From Gymnogyps californianus (Eukaryota > Chordata > Aves > Accipitriformes > Cathartidae): 64,000 nt of DNA. How positions within the stretch are numbered: position 1 is the first letter of the stretch; the number at the start of each line of letters is the position of its first letter. The translations under genes and the position numbers were made by a program. Of this stretch, positions 37,076-51,199 are shown one piece after another. A model generated the notes under the pieces. It did not search any database. It was not told the origin of the DNA and saw only the letters and a program-made list of their open reading frames with translations. The stretch is from contig NC_059480.1 in NCBI RefSeq assembly GCF_018139145.2, positions 10,602,428-10,666,427 of the forward strand, read 5' to 3'.

Positions 37076-40000
37076 TTCCCTGCTGCCACTGCAGACTTTC
37101 CCAAGGATTCTTTTTATACTTGAGCCTTCTCGGGGGTGGCAGGGGCAGGGAGTATTCCATCCTCCTGCCCAAACGGGGCACGTACCGACCAACACACCCA
37201 CCACAGCTATTCCATAAACAACAGCTGGTAGCCTTGAACAGGCACGACTGAATATTAAGCTACAAATCATCATGATGTTCCTTAGGCTGATGCTTAAGGC
37301 TCAACCAAATACAAAGCTCTTGGTGCTAGACGTTGGACCAAAACAGAGAATGAGAATGTCCCTGCTTTAGACTCAGGGCTGCCACAATATGTCAAGGTTA
37401 GCCAAGAAGATTTCTTGAAATCTGTTCAACCCTAGACGTATTTTTGGAAGTCTGACTCCTCTGCTCCTCGACCTCTTCAGTTTCACTGCCACAGTAAGTC
37501 CTCATGCCCTCATGCAGAAGCTGGCTCTGGACAAGACATTCCATTCAAGTACTTCTGCAAAGGCCATGACTGTTACATAGTTAAGTCCAAGCCACATAAT
37601 TTAGTAGGTTCGTTGCAGCAGCATGAAGCCCTACAACGGCTGCAAAACTCTAACAACCTGCCTGCTAAATAAATTTTACTGGGTTGATCTCCAAACTCTT
37701 GTGGAAAGATTGCTTCCAGTACTTGAGTTAGCTAGCATTTAGGAAGCTCAAAGATTTCCATAGCATGCTGCAGTCACATCTGTAATTTCTCCCTCGCTTG
37801 CAAGAAAAAGTTGCAGAACAGGCCAGCGATCAGGCCACAAACAGTTCTTAATTCAAAGAAATGAAGCTGAATGATTGGAAGTACGTGCTGAAGTTATAAC
37901 CAATACATACAGTTGTGCATGCACCTCTTCCTCATTATATTGTGATTTCATTCTCCATTCATTTATATGCTTTTCCTGAGCCCTCCCACACTGGACACTT
38001 TCAGAATCCCTTTCTTACCGATCTGCACCTTCATTTACCACCCCTCTGTTTCTGCGTCTCCCTGCTCCTCCATCCAGAAGCCTCTCTCATCCCTGAGACA
38101 TAGCACTGCTCCTTTTGTATTCCAGAGTACCCAGGCTCTGAGTTTCCCTGTCCCACTAACTACACCAGACACAGGAATGCTCCTTTAAGATTATGTACCT
38201 TTTGACTTGTGCTACCACATGAAGGAAAAAGTTTCTCCACACACAACTTTTCTATCAAAAACACCCTGGACACAACTTTGTTCACGTGGGACACTGGCTA
38301 ACCTCTTACTGGGCTGTCATATCTCAGACAAGCTTTCATATTCACTTTCCCTGAAAGCCAAACAGGCGGGTCAACATAGCTTTAGGACACTTGAGAGAGA
38401 GCGATTGCTAGTTGTGGTTCTGCCCTAATGGTCCTCTCAGTCAAGAGGCCTCCTCGGGCCATGGTGGCCACTTATAACCAGGATTTGACTTCAATCAAAG
38501 TTATGCAAGTCACTCAAGTTTTGCAAAGAAAGCCAGAAAAATCACCAACGCTTCAGCACAGCTTCCAGTGAAGAGGCGCGATATCATTGCAGCGTGAGAA
38601 CAGTGAGAAAAGCTCCTTGTCAGCAGTCCAGAGGTGGCGAACAGCATCCCTCCCAGGGCAAAGGCCTCCATACCTCTGGCATATTCCCTCAGAGAAAATG
38701 TGCTGGAAACTGCAATTTCAGAACTGACACATCCCACCCTTTGTGATCATTCACCATTTTGCTGGCTACCTCATTTCAATGTCATACTAGCTACATGCCA
38801 GCAAGCGGGGTTGAAAGTACCCTTTGACCACTGAGAACTGCTATTCCACACAGACTTCACACCAACGCAGACCTTGGTAGAAGCTGCTACTGCAAACTGA
38901 AGATAGCACCTCCAGGGATAAGAAGGAAGAAAGGCTACAGGAAAAGCAGTGTGCAGTTTCTGTTTTTATAATGAACAAACAACAAGTTTGATTAGAAGTT
39001 TTTTGAGAAGACTTGCAGTCTTTTCTGCATGCTTTCCTACCCGTCAAGCAAACAGACTCTATGGCTGTAGAGGTAAACCCCTGAAAACTGCTAGTCATGA
39101 TCTCTTACCCTTACAAAACAATAGAACATCAGAGTATTGCACGGTCTCTGTGTTTTCATAAACACAGTTGTACAGTTGATTTACAAAATGTCAAATTAAG
39201 CTCTATTGGGATTTCTTTGTTTTTAAATGACAGAATTTCCTTTGCAAGCAACTCTAGAACAATCAAGCTTCCAGAGCTTAGAAATGGCAATTCTTCTGCC
39301 AGTTTTTTCACCCCCCAAGACAGTCTCTCTTCAGAACATCAGGAGGACTGTTACTCCTTCCTGGACAATGTTATCTTTTGGGACACTGACCTGTTTTGGT
39401 CCTCTGGGCAAGGCTGAATTTTCTATGCTGTAAGAAACAATCCAAGCCCCTGAATGTGTTGCAAGGCAGACAGGTATTTCTGAAACTGTTTAGAAAATTC
39501 TACCACCTTGTACACATTTCCCTAAGCAAATATTTATTTAACTTACTAACGTATTAGAGATAATCACTATAATTTTCTTTAAAGACATAATTTCAATTTC
39601 CATTTAAAACCACTTTATTAGTTCACCGTTTAAGACATACTCAGCTGAAGCATCACATAAAATTGCTAGTGTCATTGCAAATGTCTTCTTCTAAAAATTG
39701 CCAAATAACACTGATTTATAATACAGATACATCAAATAAAGACTGGACGTTAGTAGTTTCAAAGTCTTTTTTGGCATGCTTTCTTAGCAACAAAATTTGT
39801 TTTATTCAAAAAACTAAAAAATGTCAAGTATTTAGTCTTGGGTACAGTGGTTTTTGTTTTTATTTTTCACACTTTTTGCATGTACGAAAGAGATCTGTTA
39901 CATAGTATTTCAAAACATTAATAATATCTCTTCCACAAATATCAATAGCACTGCACAAGAAAATCAACTTTTCCTCTGAATTGTATTCACAGAAGTTGTA

Positions 40001-43000
40001 CAAACCTAGTATGAAATCTACTTCAGTATCTGAGTCTGAGTGGCTCTTCCAACATTTCCTAGGACACCAACAGTTAGTACAACAGAACTAGAAGGCTATT
40101 ATTTTTCAGGAGATATTCAAATATAAAAGACCTAACATGTTGTAACTGCACAAAGTCTGAAGGATTCAAAGAATAGAAAAGCAAGTGGGAAGCAAGTGAA
40201 GGCAACTGATTCCTATCACCAACCCAAGAAAAAGGCCAATTACAGCATACAGTATTCACTGGACTATTCACAGATCTGTTCAGGTAGAGGAAAGAAAACA
40301 GCATCACAGAAACAAGCATTTTCCAAGGGAGTTTTAACTCATACAGAAGCCAATGATATGTGGTAGCAAGAAAAGGCTTCAAAACTACAGGAGGAGCTGC
40401 TGCTGATTATACTAACAAGGAGTTAATTTAAAATGTGAGAACAGCAGACAAGTTATTTATCCAAGATCTTTTAACTCAGTACCATAAGGAATAGGAACAT
40501 GGAGTACTCTGTCAGGAGATCTATTAGGTCCAGCAAGGAATTTGTTAGTATTTTACATCTAAAGTCTCAATTTGGAGGATTGCTCTACTTGGCATCTAGT
40601 AAAGTCATGAATACAATAAAGTTCAGAACTTTACTGAAAAATCAATTTAAAAAAATCACAAGAAATTCTATTGCGTGGTTTAAAAAAAGAGCTAAAAACC
40701 TCTGCTGCAGACATGTGATAAATAGCAAGGTATCAAACTGGGTCTACTGAGATTACCAAAGTAGCAATAAAATAGTTCAAGTCTCCTCTAGCCCTCATCT
40801 CTCTCAAAGAGAATATGAGGCATCTCTTAACATTTGTAGCAGGTATAAGGCAGGGATTGCAAACAACAACAAAACCTGGCCTTGTATTAAACCTTCTTAG
40901 GAAACACTGGCCCTTTTTCCCAGAAAAGTGTCATGACAGTTTAGTCTCTGTTCTTCCAGTGTTCTGTTTCCCAAAGCTAAAACAAGAAAGAGAAGCCCCA
41001 AACTGTCCATGAGGACCAGGTGCTTAAAAAAACAATAAGTATTCTAAGACCCAATATTTGGTTGAAAAAACAACTTTGATAGAAAGTGCTTAATCCACCT
41101 CATAATAACACTGAGGCACTCAATTTCACTCAGAGCTACAGTTGTGCAAAACCTGAGGAAAAGTTGAACCAATTACACTCAGTGGAAATACTCAGTGAGA
41201 GTCCCAAAGCCTGCAGTGCCTAAAGATGCTGCGTATGCAGTATGAGCTAAAACCACAGATTAATTTGCTTTTTTAATGTTGAGGCTACATACACACCTTT
41301 GCCATGTGAGAGGATCAGCTGAACTGGAGTAAACATGCATTCATTCCAAGAAGACGGACTGGATGGTTTAGCCTTTAGCGCATGTTAGTCTGCAGCATGG
41401 TAACGTGGAAACATTGCTCCCCTGTCAGTGAAATTTTTTTTTCTTAAAAATGTTCAACACAAGTGTTGATAACACCACCTACATCCCCAATAAGCTCATT
41501 CAGAACTGTTGGAATAGCTGTCCATAAAACAGGACAAAATCACTCGCAGCAGAAGCAGATGGAACTTTACTGAAATGGTGGCAAGTGCATCTTACACAGC
41601 AGTTACAGAACTGATTGCCTCAGGGATTATACATTTGCTCACACAAATCCTACCATAAACATCTGAATGGGTTGTAAAGATACCAGGCGAACTAGATCAT
41701 TTCATTTCAGACATGCCAATCTTTCCCTGCCTAATTTTGGCTCCTTTCTCTCAAATTTGCCAAATTTAGGCATTTTCTAATAACTGTAGAATATAAGCAA
41801 GCCTTTTGGCAAGAAGTGTGTTCTTCAAATCCCAATCTCAATGTTTGAAACTATACAATCCTAAGGCCTCAATCCTACAAAGGACTCTATGCTGTACCCT
41901 TCAAGAATTGTACTGCTTCTTTAGGAGTCCTTAAAAACGTCTTCATTGTTTAAAATACGTTTCCTCTTTACCATGCTACTGCTGTCTCTACATTCCAGTG
42001 GAAAACTGCTCTCTATATTCCTTTTCCAGGGGCGTGAAACCTATAACAATTAGCAGTTTCTGCTTGTCTCTTCTCTGCCTCATTTTTTCCTCCCCTGCCA
42101 GTTGTTGCTTATAAAGTAGATACCTGTCCAATGCTTAAATCAGTTACTCAAAAATAAATTAATTTCAGTGCTATTTTTTAATGGGCATTCATTTGAGGAA
42201 AAAATACATTGCATTCTAATATGTTTCCTGTGATGCAAAGCAAGAGTATTTTAATAACTCATATTAAAAGAACACAAAATTTATTGGCCTAATACTTTTA
42301 GAAACATCAATACAATGAGATTGGATGTATGCACACACACATGTACCTAGATGTATTGTATTTTCAGATTCCCATTATTACAATATTCCTTATCTTCTCT
42401 GATCTATGAAAGTTCCTGCCTGCACCAGGATAGAAGAGAGATTTCTTGCTAATGTATCTCTGAGTAAATTAGATAAGGAAAAACAGAAGAGAGCATACCA
42501 TATACTCCTTGCTCTGTAATTTGGTCAGTTATGCAAATACAAGTAACACCAAAAAGTAAAGACTTATGAAAAATTATCATCTGCAGTTCTGTTTCTTTTT
42601 AATTCCCCCTGAAAAAAATTAGGATCCATGGAGACAGAACTGCAGGAGTGGGTCTATATTGGGTATGTATGTCCAAGCAAAACCTGCAAGTTTTCTATAT
42701 GGCTACAGTTCCAAAGCAGTGTCCAAGAGAGAAGGCTGAAATACAGGCAGTCCACAAACACTCCTAGCACAAGCAAGGATCCTTGCAACCCACAAAATAC
42801 ATAAGCATTTTATAGCATTTAAAAATCATAGTGATAAATTCATTATTTGTGGAAGTATAAGTCAGTCCCTGGGCACCACTTGAACTCTAATATTGGGCGA
42901 CAAGGTAAGTAGGGTCTACAGGCAGAACAAGCGTGCAGAGAAGAGCATCAGTGAACGTGGGCCTGGAAACAGGCTCTGCAAACTGAACATGGCACTTTGA

Positions 43001-44223
43001 AATCCTCAAGATACTGCTGAGTCGTGAAGCACATGCACGCTCCTCCCTACCCCCAAAACATAAAATGCATCACTAGACTCATTCCTAGTACTCATTTGGC
43101 CAATGACCTCAGTGAGAAGAGCGTTAAGTCCCTGTTGAAAATGCAGATTTGCTACAGAAACTCTCTAAAAAGTAAACTAAATTTAAAAAAAAAAAAAAAG
43201 AAAATCTGTAAAAAGCAAATGTTTCTTTCATCTGTTCCTGTCTTCCTTATTATTTCAGTGTTGGATGTAGAAGAGTAAATAAATCTCATTTTATATCTGT
43301 GACACAATTCCCAGCTGTGGTTTCCTCAAGTCCTTCCAAAGCAGCTTTTTGGCAACTTAAAATGATTTGGCACCATCATAGTCACAGAAAATATATTTTA
43401 TTCCTGAAAGGATTATTCAAAGTTTAACTGGCTGTAAGAGTGCCACATCCGCTGAGACTCTTAGAAATTGAACCCTGAGAGAACTGATTCACTGCTGCCG
43501 GATGTACACCCCTCACACACATTATGGAAATTTCCTCCAGTATCCTCAGTTTGGAAACTGTCAGCTTTTTTGCTTTTCTTCCACCCTACAAAGCAATTAT
43601 CTCAGTGAGAGAGAGAACTGGAAACCAATAGCTTGTCCAAGTCACTTAATGAAATGACAGAGAAGGTATGGGATTTCTGCGATGGCTGTGGAGCATAGGC
43701 TTTCCACTGCCAAAAAACAAAGGTACAGCGATAGGTATTGTGGCAGTTTTCACAACTGTGACACTTGTTCATGGGAACTGTACTGAAAATCCATTTTTAA
43801 GTCTCACGTAGGTTCAACAGCCATAATTCAGCTCTGAGTCTGGATCCTCCTATGCTGAACCCAAACCACTGCTATGGGGTGAAATCCATTAAAATCCTCA
43901 AACAGCTTTTCCATTGAGACTGTGACACAAAAGTGTTTCCATTTCAGTATCTCCTGAATAAGTACCATTTATTTTTACAGTGCGCCTCCAGCATTTCCCA
44001 CACATTTACCAGCTGAAGAGAGAAATCCTCAACCCCATCCTGAATTTATCATCATAACACCTGCTCTCTGTCAAAGCTCACTGAGGACCCCAAACAAACC
44101 ATCGTCAATGGGCCTCCAACCACTTTGCAATCTTGTGTTGCTTTTCAGCATGCCAGGCATATCCCAAACAGTCTAACCCACAACCAGATGGTCAATACAC
44201 AGAGGAAGACACCCACAGACTTT
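37076..44223. other. Non-coding stretch, no gene seen
   Basis: More than 7 kb of AT-rich DNA with only short open frames, none with a domain pattern. It has an A15 tract at 43185-43199. No interspersed repeat, RNA gene or splice-flanked exon was recognised with confidence. A CAAG|GTAAGT donor-like word at about 42.90 kb follows an open plus-strand stretch but lacks a good acceptor. Confidence 0.5.
43185..43199. repeat. A15 homopolymer
   Basis: Fifteen consecutive A residues within a longer A-rich stretch. Confidence 0.8.
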
Positions 44224-44252
44224 AAAAACAAATAAACAAACAAACAAATAAA
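44224..44252. repeat. (AAAC/AAAT)n microsatellite
   Basis: Alternating AAAC and AAAT tetramers over about 29 bases. Simple repeat. Confidence 0.8.
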
Positions 44253-46311
44253 TCAGAAATACTAGTATTTAGTGTCTGGTTGTGTTGCAGCATTTAGGCC
44301 AGGACCTTAAAAAAAAGCCTAAGAACACATTCACAATGTAGGAACCCGTTCCCAACCCAGAGTTTATTTCTGCCAACAGGTTGAGTGGGGGCAGAGCAGG
44401 GAATAAATCTAAAAAGCACTGCCTCCCCCCTGCTCCACAAATGCATTATTCATAAAAGCCGGGGATTTTTTTTTATTACCTGGGGATTTCATTTTTATTA
44501 TGTTCAAAGGATTGTTTCAGTGAGCACTCACTCCCCTGCAGGCAAATATGCAGGGTTTTTTTACACTGCAGTATAAATTACAGTGAATATCTAAATAATA
44601 CCGGCAAAACCTCAACAAAATCAAATAGCCAAAAACATTAGGGACAAATCGCCCTTGCACAATTTATTCCATTGTTTGGTGGAACTCCACAGAGAATCTG
44701 GGGCCCCTGGTATACTGGATCTAAATTGATTTATTCTTACTATCACAGGGGAAGCCCATAAACTACTCCTTTGCGTAAGTTATACCTACATTAAAAAAAA
44801 ATCCCAACAGGCTACACAAATGGCTATTTTTCCTTAACTCCTGAACAGAATGACTTCTACAAAGAGGTGAGGGGCATTAAGATATATGTAGTTATTCTCA
44901 TAAATCTGATTAGTGAAGACAAGGAATAACCACAGTTTAAAACACAGAGAGAAAGAGAAAACAATGCTTTTTTTTACTCTCAATGGAACGTATTTCTGAT
45001 GCTACCTCTGCTTGTTGTAATCACATTTCCAGTCTGAATCACAAATACTCCAGTAATCTATCTTGTTCTGAACAGCCAAAATATTTATTTTTATTTGACC
45101 TCCTACTAGGTGCATTCATGGGAAAACAAATGGATTCTACTTGGGGCATGTCCATTTGTGCCTGTATCCCAGAAACCTGAAACCAGGCCAGCATTCTTCT
45201 GATTGAATAAAGCTGAGTTGTCTGGGTTAAATCTGTTGTCAATATGCCTCCCTTATACAGTGAAATAGTTTCTTGTTAAGCGAGACAGAGATTTACTGTA
45301 GGCAGGATACGGACTTCAAATGCATCAGCATGGAAGGGAAGGATAGAAATGTATTAATTCTTCAAGAAACACCGGATAAAAGTACTGTATACCTTAGCAG
45401 GAAGCTCTTTTTCTATGAATAATCATGGTCTTGAGTCAACAGACTTTGCCTACTTAAGCTATCTCTCGCATCAGAATCCAATTATAGCAAAGCCTACAGA
45501 AAACAGGTTTGGCACACTTTAATATTTTGGTATTGATCTAATTTAGCTCTGGTTTCAGTTACAATGGGGAGCATTTTATCAAGAGATAGACTTTGTTTGT
45601 TGGACTTTAAATTGCTTTTTTCGTTATTGTCTCTGATCTCACTATCTGGGTATTTTTGCCACGCTTATTGCTGCAGTTTTAGAGGTTTCACCCATTTTAC
45701 TATGAACGTCTTTACAGGAAAGAAATCAAATCCAGCTTCTCTAAGTAAAAAGGAGTGAACTCAATACATTTAAAAACTGGGCTGGGGTTTCTGTAGCAAC
45801 CATTCCACAGTGATGCAACTGAATTTGACATCAGAGAACAAATGTATCAAGTCATCCTGACAACTGAAATACTTGCTGTAAGAAGAATGCATACATATAT
45901 CTGGAACAAAGATGGATTATCCTAGGTAAAATGAGCATTTTATTTAGTAATACATGTATACCATATCATCCTACTTGAGGCATCTTTTCTCCCATCAACG
46001 TGCCTAACTGCCACAAAAATTAGCTGAAGCTATCCACAGAAACTGAGAGGAGAATAGACCTCTTTATTTAGTTTTCAGATGTACGGAAGAATTATCTCAT
46101 TTTCCATTTAATGACATACAGAAGATATATGGAAGTAATTTTCTTTCTTCCTGCTGAATTTGGCTTTAAACTCTGCAGCTTTACCTCTTACATTCATTGA
46201 AGGGAATGTTATCTCTACAACCCGAAATAGTTACATATATTTATAAACTATATCTAAGAAATTACCCCTGGTTGACCATATGCACCTTTCAGCTACAAAA
46301 CCTAAAAGCCT

Positions 46312-46345
46312 GACAACAGGAAAATTTTGACAACAGGAAAATTTT
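46312..46345. repeat. Perfect 17-bp tandem duplication
   Basis: The unit GACAACAGGAAAATTTT occurs twice head to tail with no mismatch. The lack of differences suggests a recent local duplication. Confidence 0.95.
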
Positions 46346-47243
46346 GCTGCACTGTGCTCTCCCAAAATACAAATCGCATATGTTGATAATCTGGAATGTT
46401 TGTTGAGTTAAAGGCGGATTATGAAATCATAGCAGTGATTAGAATCATACACTGCTGAAGGCAGATAGCAGGAGTGTTGAAATTTCTAAAAAGGAAGCTG
46501 TCAAATAGTAGGAAGCAATTTGCAATGATCCATAGCTTTGTGAATAAAATCACAAACCCACTGCTCTGTTAAGCTCCGAGAAGTGACAAAATTTGAATTC
46601 AGAGTTTATAACTCCAAAACGAAGTCCATTTCATGGGCTGCCACAACTTCTAGGAAAACTTAAGGCTTCACAGAGATAAAGGAACATTATAAACTCATTG
46701 TAACTGAAACACAGTTGCTAGTGTTTCTTCAAATATGATAAGGCATGACACTCAGGAGAGACTGCTTTTTAAAACTCCCTGTTGGTATTTCTAGATGTGA
46801 TACAACTGTTCTGCACAAAAGAGAAACACGCAGTGCATCCCTCTCCAGTCTGAACAGCAACAAGAACTGTGCAATTTTTTTGCTCGAGGTAGCATATACC
46901 TGCCACTTGCCTCTGATGCAGAAGAAGAAACACGCACCTGAAAATTGCAGCTTGTGCTCTTGGGACTATTTGTTGATGACTTTTCCAGGTAAATTTTCAA
47001 GCCCCTCCCCTGCCAGAACAGTCCTGAAACACAAAACAGTATAATTCAATTGCTGGCATTAAAGAAAAAAGCAACCAATACTCATTTTGCAGGCACTGGG
47101 AACAGCCCAAAGGTCTCGCACAAACGATTCATGTTAAAAGGATCAGCTGAATTTGGGGTGTATGCAAAAAAGAAAAAAACATTTAGAGTGCATTTAGAAA
47201 GAAACTCAATTCAAAATAGTTCAAGTGCTTTTCAAATGTCATT

Positions 47244-47260
47244 AAAATAAAAATAAAAAT
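47244..47260. repeat. Short (AAAAT)n tract
   Basis: Three units of four or five A followed by T. Low-complexity tract. Confidence 0.7.
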
Positions 47261-49539
47261 TTATTTAGGCTGCAATATGCCAAAGGCCTTGTCAACTACA
47301 CTGGAAAAATGGATGCTCTCCTGTATAACCAGTGTACCCGCCCTTAAGGCTATAGTCCTTCCAGTACAAATTCCTGTAATAAGATGTCAGGTGAGCATTA
47401 GCCCAAAAGAAAAAGCTCATTCTATTCACCACGGTCATTTGTGCACAATCCAATCCTAACAGGCTTCTGACAGGAGACATCACTTAATGATTCAAAGTTA
47501 CAGTTTCAGCATTCCTGCCTCCTGAACAAGGAAACACCTTTAAATTTGATCCCTAAACTGAAAAACTCGAGCTGCAACAACAGTGAAAGTGCCACATCGG
47601 CACATGCAAGGCTTCACCCAACAAGCAGTTATTTCCCTAGAGCAAGATAGCAGGCACTAGCTACAGTGGGGGGAGCCAGAAAGAGGCCAGAAAACATGCT
47701 GCAGCCAAGGTTTCTGACTCCAGTTTTTACTATTATATACCAGCCCAGGTAGCTGCTTCTTTCCCGGCTGCCCAGCTTCTCTGGGCTGTACTGAGTCAAG
47801 GTGGGCAGCTCTCCCTGTGACATTAGCAGGGGCTGATGAACCCATCTGGAGCCTGTCCTGGCCCACATGGAATTACCCTGGCATCAGGAACATGTTGTAG
47901 CATGTTTGTGCCCGATTTGGCCCACAAGCCCAGATCTGCAAGGAAGTCCAGGATAAAAATCTCAGTGGCTCCCCAGCAGCATTCCCCTCAACAAACTCAC
48001 ATATGTTAAAACACAATTCACCTTGCTCACCTGAGGCTCTGAATTGCATGAACTCTGCCACCTAAGGTATTGATTCTCTTCATGAAGTTTGTTTGTTTTG
48101 AAAGGCATAGGTGTAGACAAGGCCCAAATGACTTGGAAAAATCCATAAATGTAAGGTCACTGTAATAAAAAATGCTCTGTAGAGTTGGGACACCAAAAAG
48201 CTTAGTTGAACAAGCTTCACACATGTGATCAGAAAGCGCTCTAGTCCTCTGCCCTACACAATTCCCTCCTACCACTGATTATCCCCTTCTGCCTTAGCTT
48301 AACTAGCTACAGCTTTGGCTGCTAGTGCCTTAGCTGGCAGAGGCAAGGTGACTGGGATGCAGACAATCCCCCTCTCTCCTCCCATCATCTAAAACATGGA
48401 TGTCCAGCTTGTGCAGGGAGAAGAACTTCTGTGTCCAGCTAAAGAGTCAGCAGGCAAGAACACCAGAAGACATGTTTCGGCTACACTACAGTAGATGAAA
48501 ACCGACACACTCCTAGCATGCTTGTCTTTAAAAAGAGGTAGAACACAACACATCTCCTCCTGAGCCTCTTGAAGCATTCACGTGAACTGGCCAGTGTTCC
48601 CAAGAGCCAGAAAAAAACCACGCTGTGGCCTGGTTCAATTCCTGGGCCACCAGTCGGCCATCCCAGATGTGAAACATCAGACTTTTAGATCCTGTCATCT
48701 GTCCAGGATTTGCTGACCTCACTTTCCATTAACTACATCAGCGCAAGGTCACCAGGTACTTTCTGTACACTGAGATTTGTCCTGTCACAGATACACCAAG
48801 GACTATCCTCCAGCAGTGAACCAGGGCTATTAACAAGCATAAATATGGCCTTGATAGGGTTGTCCCAATTTACATAAGGACACTTCAGCAAGTGCTGCAT
48901 ACTAAGAACCAGGATCCTGCAAGGTCTCAGGCAGTTCCAGAGCTTCCCTGAGCTGTGAAGGGGCATTCCCAGCACCTGGCTGGCTCCATTACAATAGGTG
49001 TGGTTGTACATGTACAAAGAGGGAGAGACTTGCCAAGCTTCCCTTGTGTTCACGTTTATTGCTGCCGTGCCCCAGGTAATGCAAACGGCATGTAATTTGA
49101 GCATTTCTGTCCTTATTAGTTTATGTTCCATACGATTTCCTTTGCATAGCTGACATCTTGCGTAGCCTGAGGCCTGCTTCATGCACAGACTTTATACCCA
49201 TATAACTAACAGTGTGAGGTGAGCAGCTTTTTTATTTTAAAGCAATTCATTCAACACTGCCTGTCAGACAGACCCAGCTACAAGGGTGCCTTGTAGCACT
49301 GCAGTGTATTCCTCCTCCCACAGAGGAAAACCACGCCATCATCTTCACCGGGCTGCAGCTGCGTGTGCTGGGGGTGTGTGGCCCCTGCTATCTGGGCACT
49401 TTAAAAAGCCACAGCTCTTGCATCGATAAATCCTTTTAAACTGCATGCCCATAACCCCCACACCAAAATACGGCTGTGGCATTTCCTTTTGTTTGCCGGG
49501 AGAAATCCCGTTGTGCCTTGAGGGATGGGAGAAACAGCT

Positions 49540-50560
49540 TTCAAAAGGCGGCTCCCTCAGAGCCAGCCAGCCCCGCTGCGGGGCTGAGCATGGCCCCAGG
49601 CCCCACCGCTGCCCCCAGGCCAGGCAGGGTCCCCGCGGCCCGGGCTCCGCTCGCCAGAGGCACACACGCCGCCGGAACGGGAAGGCCCTCATTGCACTCA
49701 ATTGTTTTCCTGAATGCCTTTACGAACAACAGCAAAAGGAAATATTACAGCCTGGCCGGCGGCCAGGGGCCTGCTCGGTGCTGCAGTGTGGGGCTTGGAG
49801 CAGCCAAGGCAAACATGCTCCCAGCGCCGCTGCGATTTTCGCCTGTGTTTCAAATTAACCGCTGCCTTTCACAGAGGGCTCTCCGGCCCCTGCTTCCAGA
49901 CTGGGGGGGACACGACCCTTTTGTTTCTAACGTGGCCAGTTACTTACAGCACTGCTGCCGGCACACCTCGGCCGCCCAGGCACCCACTGCCGGGCCTCTG
50001 TGCTGGGCTGGCCCCAGGCCCCACTGCCCCTCCGTGCCACACTCAAGAGTGGGCACGCAGAGCACAGCCACAGGGCGGCAGGGCCATAGCAACCAGCCGG
50101 GGCAGAGGGCAGCTGGGGGAAACTATTTGCCCCTCAGAGCTGCCACAGTGCTTTCTGCCCAGATATGCATTGTTTCACTTTGAACAAAAACCTCTCTGCA
50201 GCCTGGCAGGTAGGAAAATAAAAGCAGTTTCCCCTCCCATAAGCGCGGTGGGGCTGTGGGAGGGAGCACCCCAGGGCACACCAAGCCATGCCTGGGGAGC
50301 CAGCAGGATCAGGTCCTGGGAAAGCCTGGCAGCAAGTCTGGCCTCCCACAGCGGCCACCAGCCCTTAGTGCCAGGAGAGAGGAGGACGAGGGCAAGCCAG
50401 AGGTCCCACTGTCGCCTGGGCTGCCTCTGCCCGCTCACCCTCTGCCCCACTCCCAGGAAGTCGTGAAGAGTAAGGCTCCAGGGTGCCCCATCCGACCCCC
50501 AAAATAGCCATGTCCTGGTCACCGGCTGGCTGCCCACGGGGCGAAGCTAGGCTAGGATTT
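49540..50560. promoter_or_regulatory. Second GC/CpG-rich island
   Basis: About 1 kb of GC-rich sequence, with CpGs densest at 49.55-49.90 kb (CCGCGGCCCGGG, GCCGCCGG, GGCCGGCGGCC words). It lies in AT-rich DNA and could be a promoter island, with or without a first exon. Long overlapping frames occur (plus 49476-50183, 235 codons; plus 49714-50466, 250 codons; several on minus). They are rich in P, R, A, G and S, and none resembles a family, so I read them as composition effects. The less GC-rich piece at 49.69-49.75 kb inside the island could be a conserved insert. Confidence 0.55.
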
Positions 50561-51199
50561 CGCCTTTTGAGATGGGCATGGTGGGAGCACATGTGAAAGC
50601 AGTTAACTGTGCAGCTATTTGGTCACAGGAATTTACATGCTCAGCTGCTGAAGCAGGAGGTTGTATGGTTAACTGGAGATGTTTAATAGATTTGTAGCAA
50701 TGGGGGGGGGGCTTTTAAGTGCAGCAATCTGTTTAACGCCAGACCAAGAAACACACAGCAAGTTCGTATCTCTAAACCCATTAACTTCAGAGCAAGGGCA
50801 ATGGGGTGAACTCTGGCGCAGGGCAGAGGTAGGACCAGCCATGCTTTACTCTCAAATCCAGTCATCGGTGGGATTGGAGCAGCATGACTGCAGCTGACAT
50901 GCTGCCAGGTGGGTTCCTCCCACCACCATTTTCCAAGCTCCACAGGAAAAGTTTGGGAATCACCATTTTACAAGCATCAGTAACTTGCAAGAAATTTTCC
51001 AAGCTCTACTAGCAACATGTTTTGAGTTTGCAAGAGGCTCCGTCACACAGAGAGCTCTTTAAAAACTAAAAATTAGGGGGATCAAGATAAGAAAATAAAT
51101 ACTGCTGACCTAGCATTCCATTCCCGGGGTGAAACACAGGCAAATCGGGCATTTCCTACAGCTCTTTGCAAACATTGCTTCTTTGGAGGTGGGATGGAT
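50561..51199. other. Non-coding stretch, no gene seen
   Basis: Mixed composition sequence between the GC-rich island and the fourth MIR relic. It has a run of nine or more G near 50.70 kb. No gene or RNA was recognised. Confidence 0.55.

Larger units (their letters stand above)
44253..49539. other. Non-coding stretch, no gene seen
   Basis: AT-rich sequence with short open frames. The longest, a 149-codon minus-strand frame at 48733-49182, shows no signal peptide, membrane segment or known motif. The 17-bp tandem duplication at 46312 and an AAAAT run at 47244-47260 are the only repeats seen. Confidence 0.5.

Noticed and set aside
42840..42908. Open plus-strand stretch ending in CAAG|GTAAGT
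   Set aside because: There is a good donor word, but no polypyrimidine-bearing acceptor upstream and the open stretch is only about 20 codons.
48027..48275. 82-codon minus-strand frame ending at CTCAG|GTGAGC
   Set aside because: The donor word is good, but the frame has no ATG, no convincing acceptor and no protein-like pattern. It is weaker than the other exon candidates.
48733..49182. 149-codon minus-strand open frame
   Set aside because: No signal peptide, membrane segment, repeat or known motif. The length is within what chance gives in 64 kb read in six frames.
49476..50466. Overlapping open frames of 235 and 250 codons on the plus strand
   Set aside because: They lie in a GC-rich island where stop codons are rare, overlap each other in different frames and further frames on the minus strand, are rich in P, R, A, G and S, and show no domain or motif.
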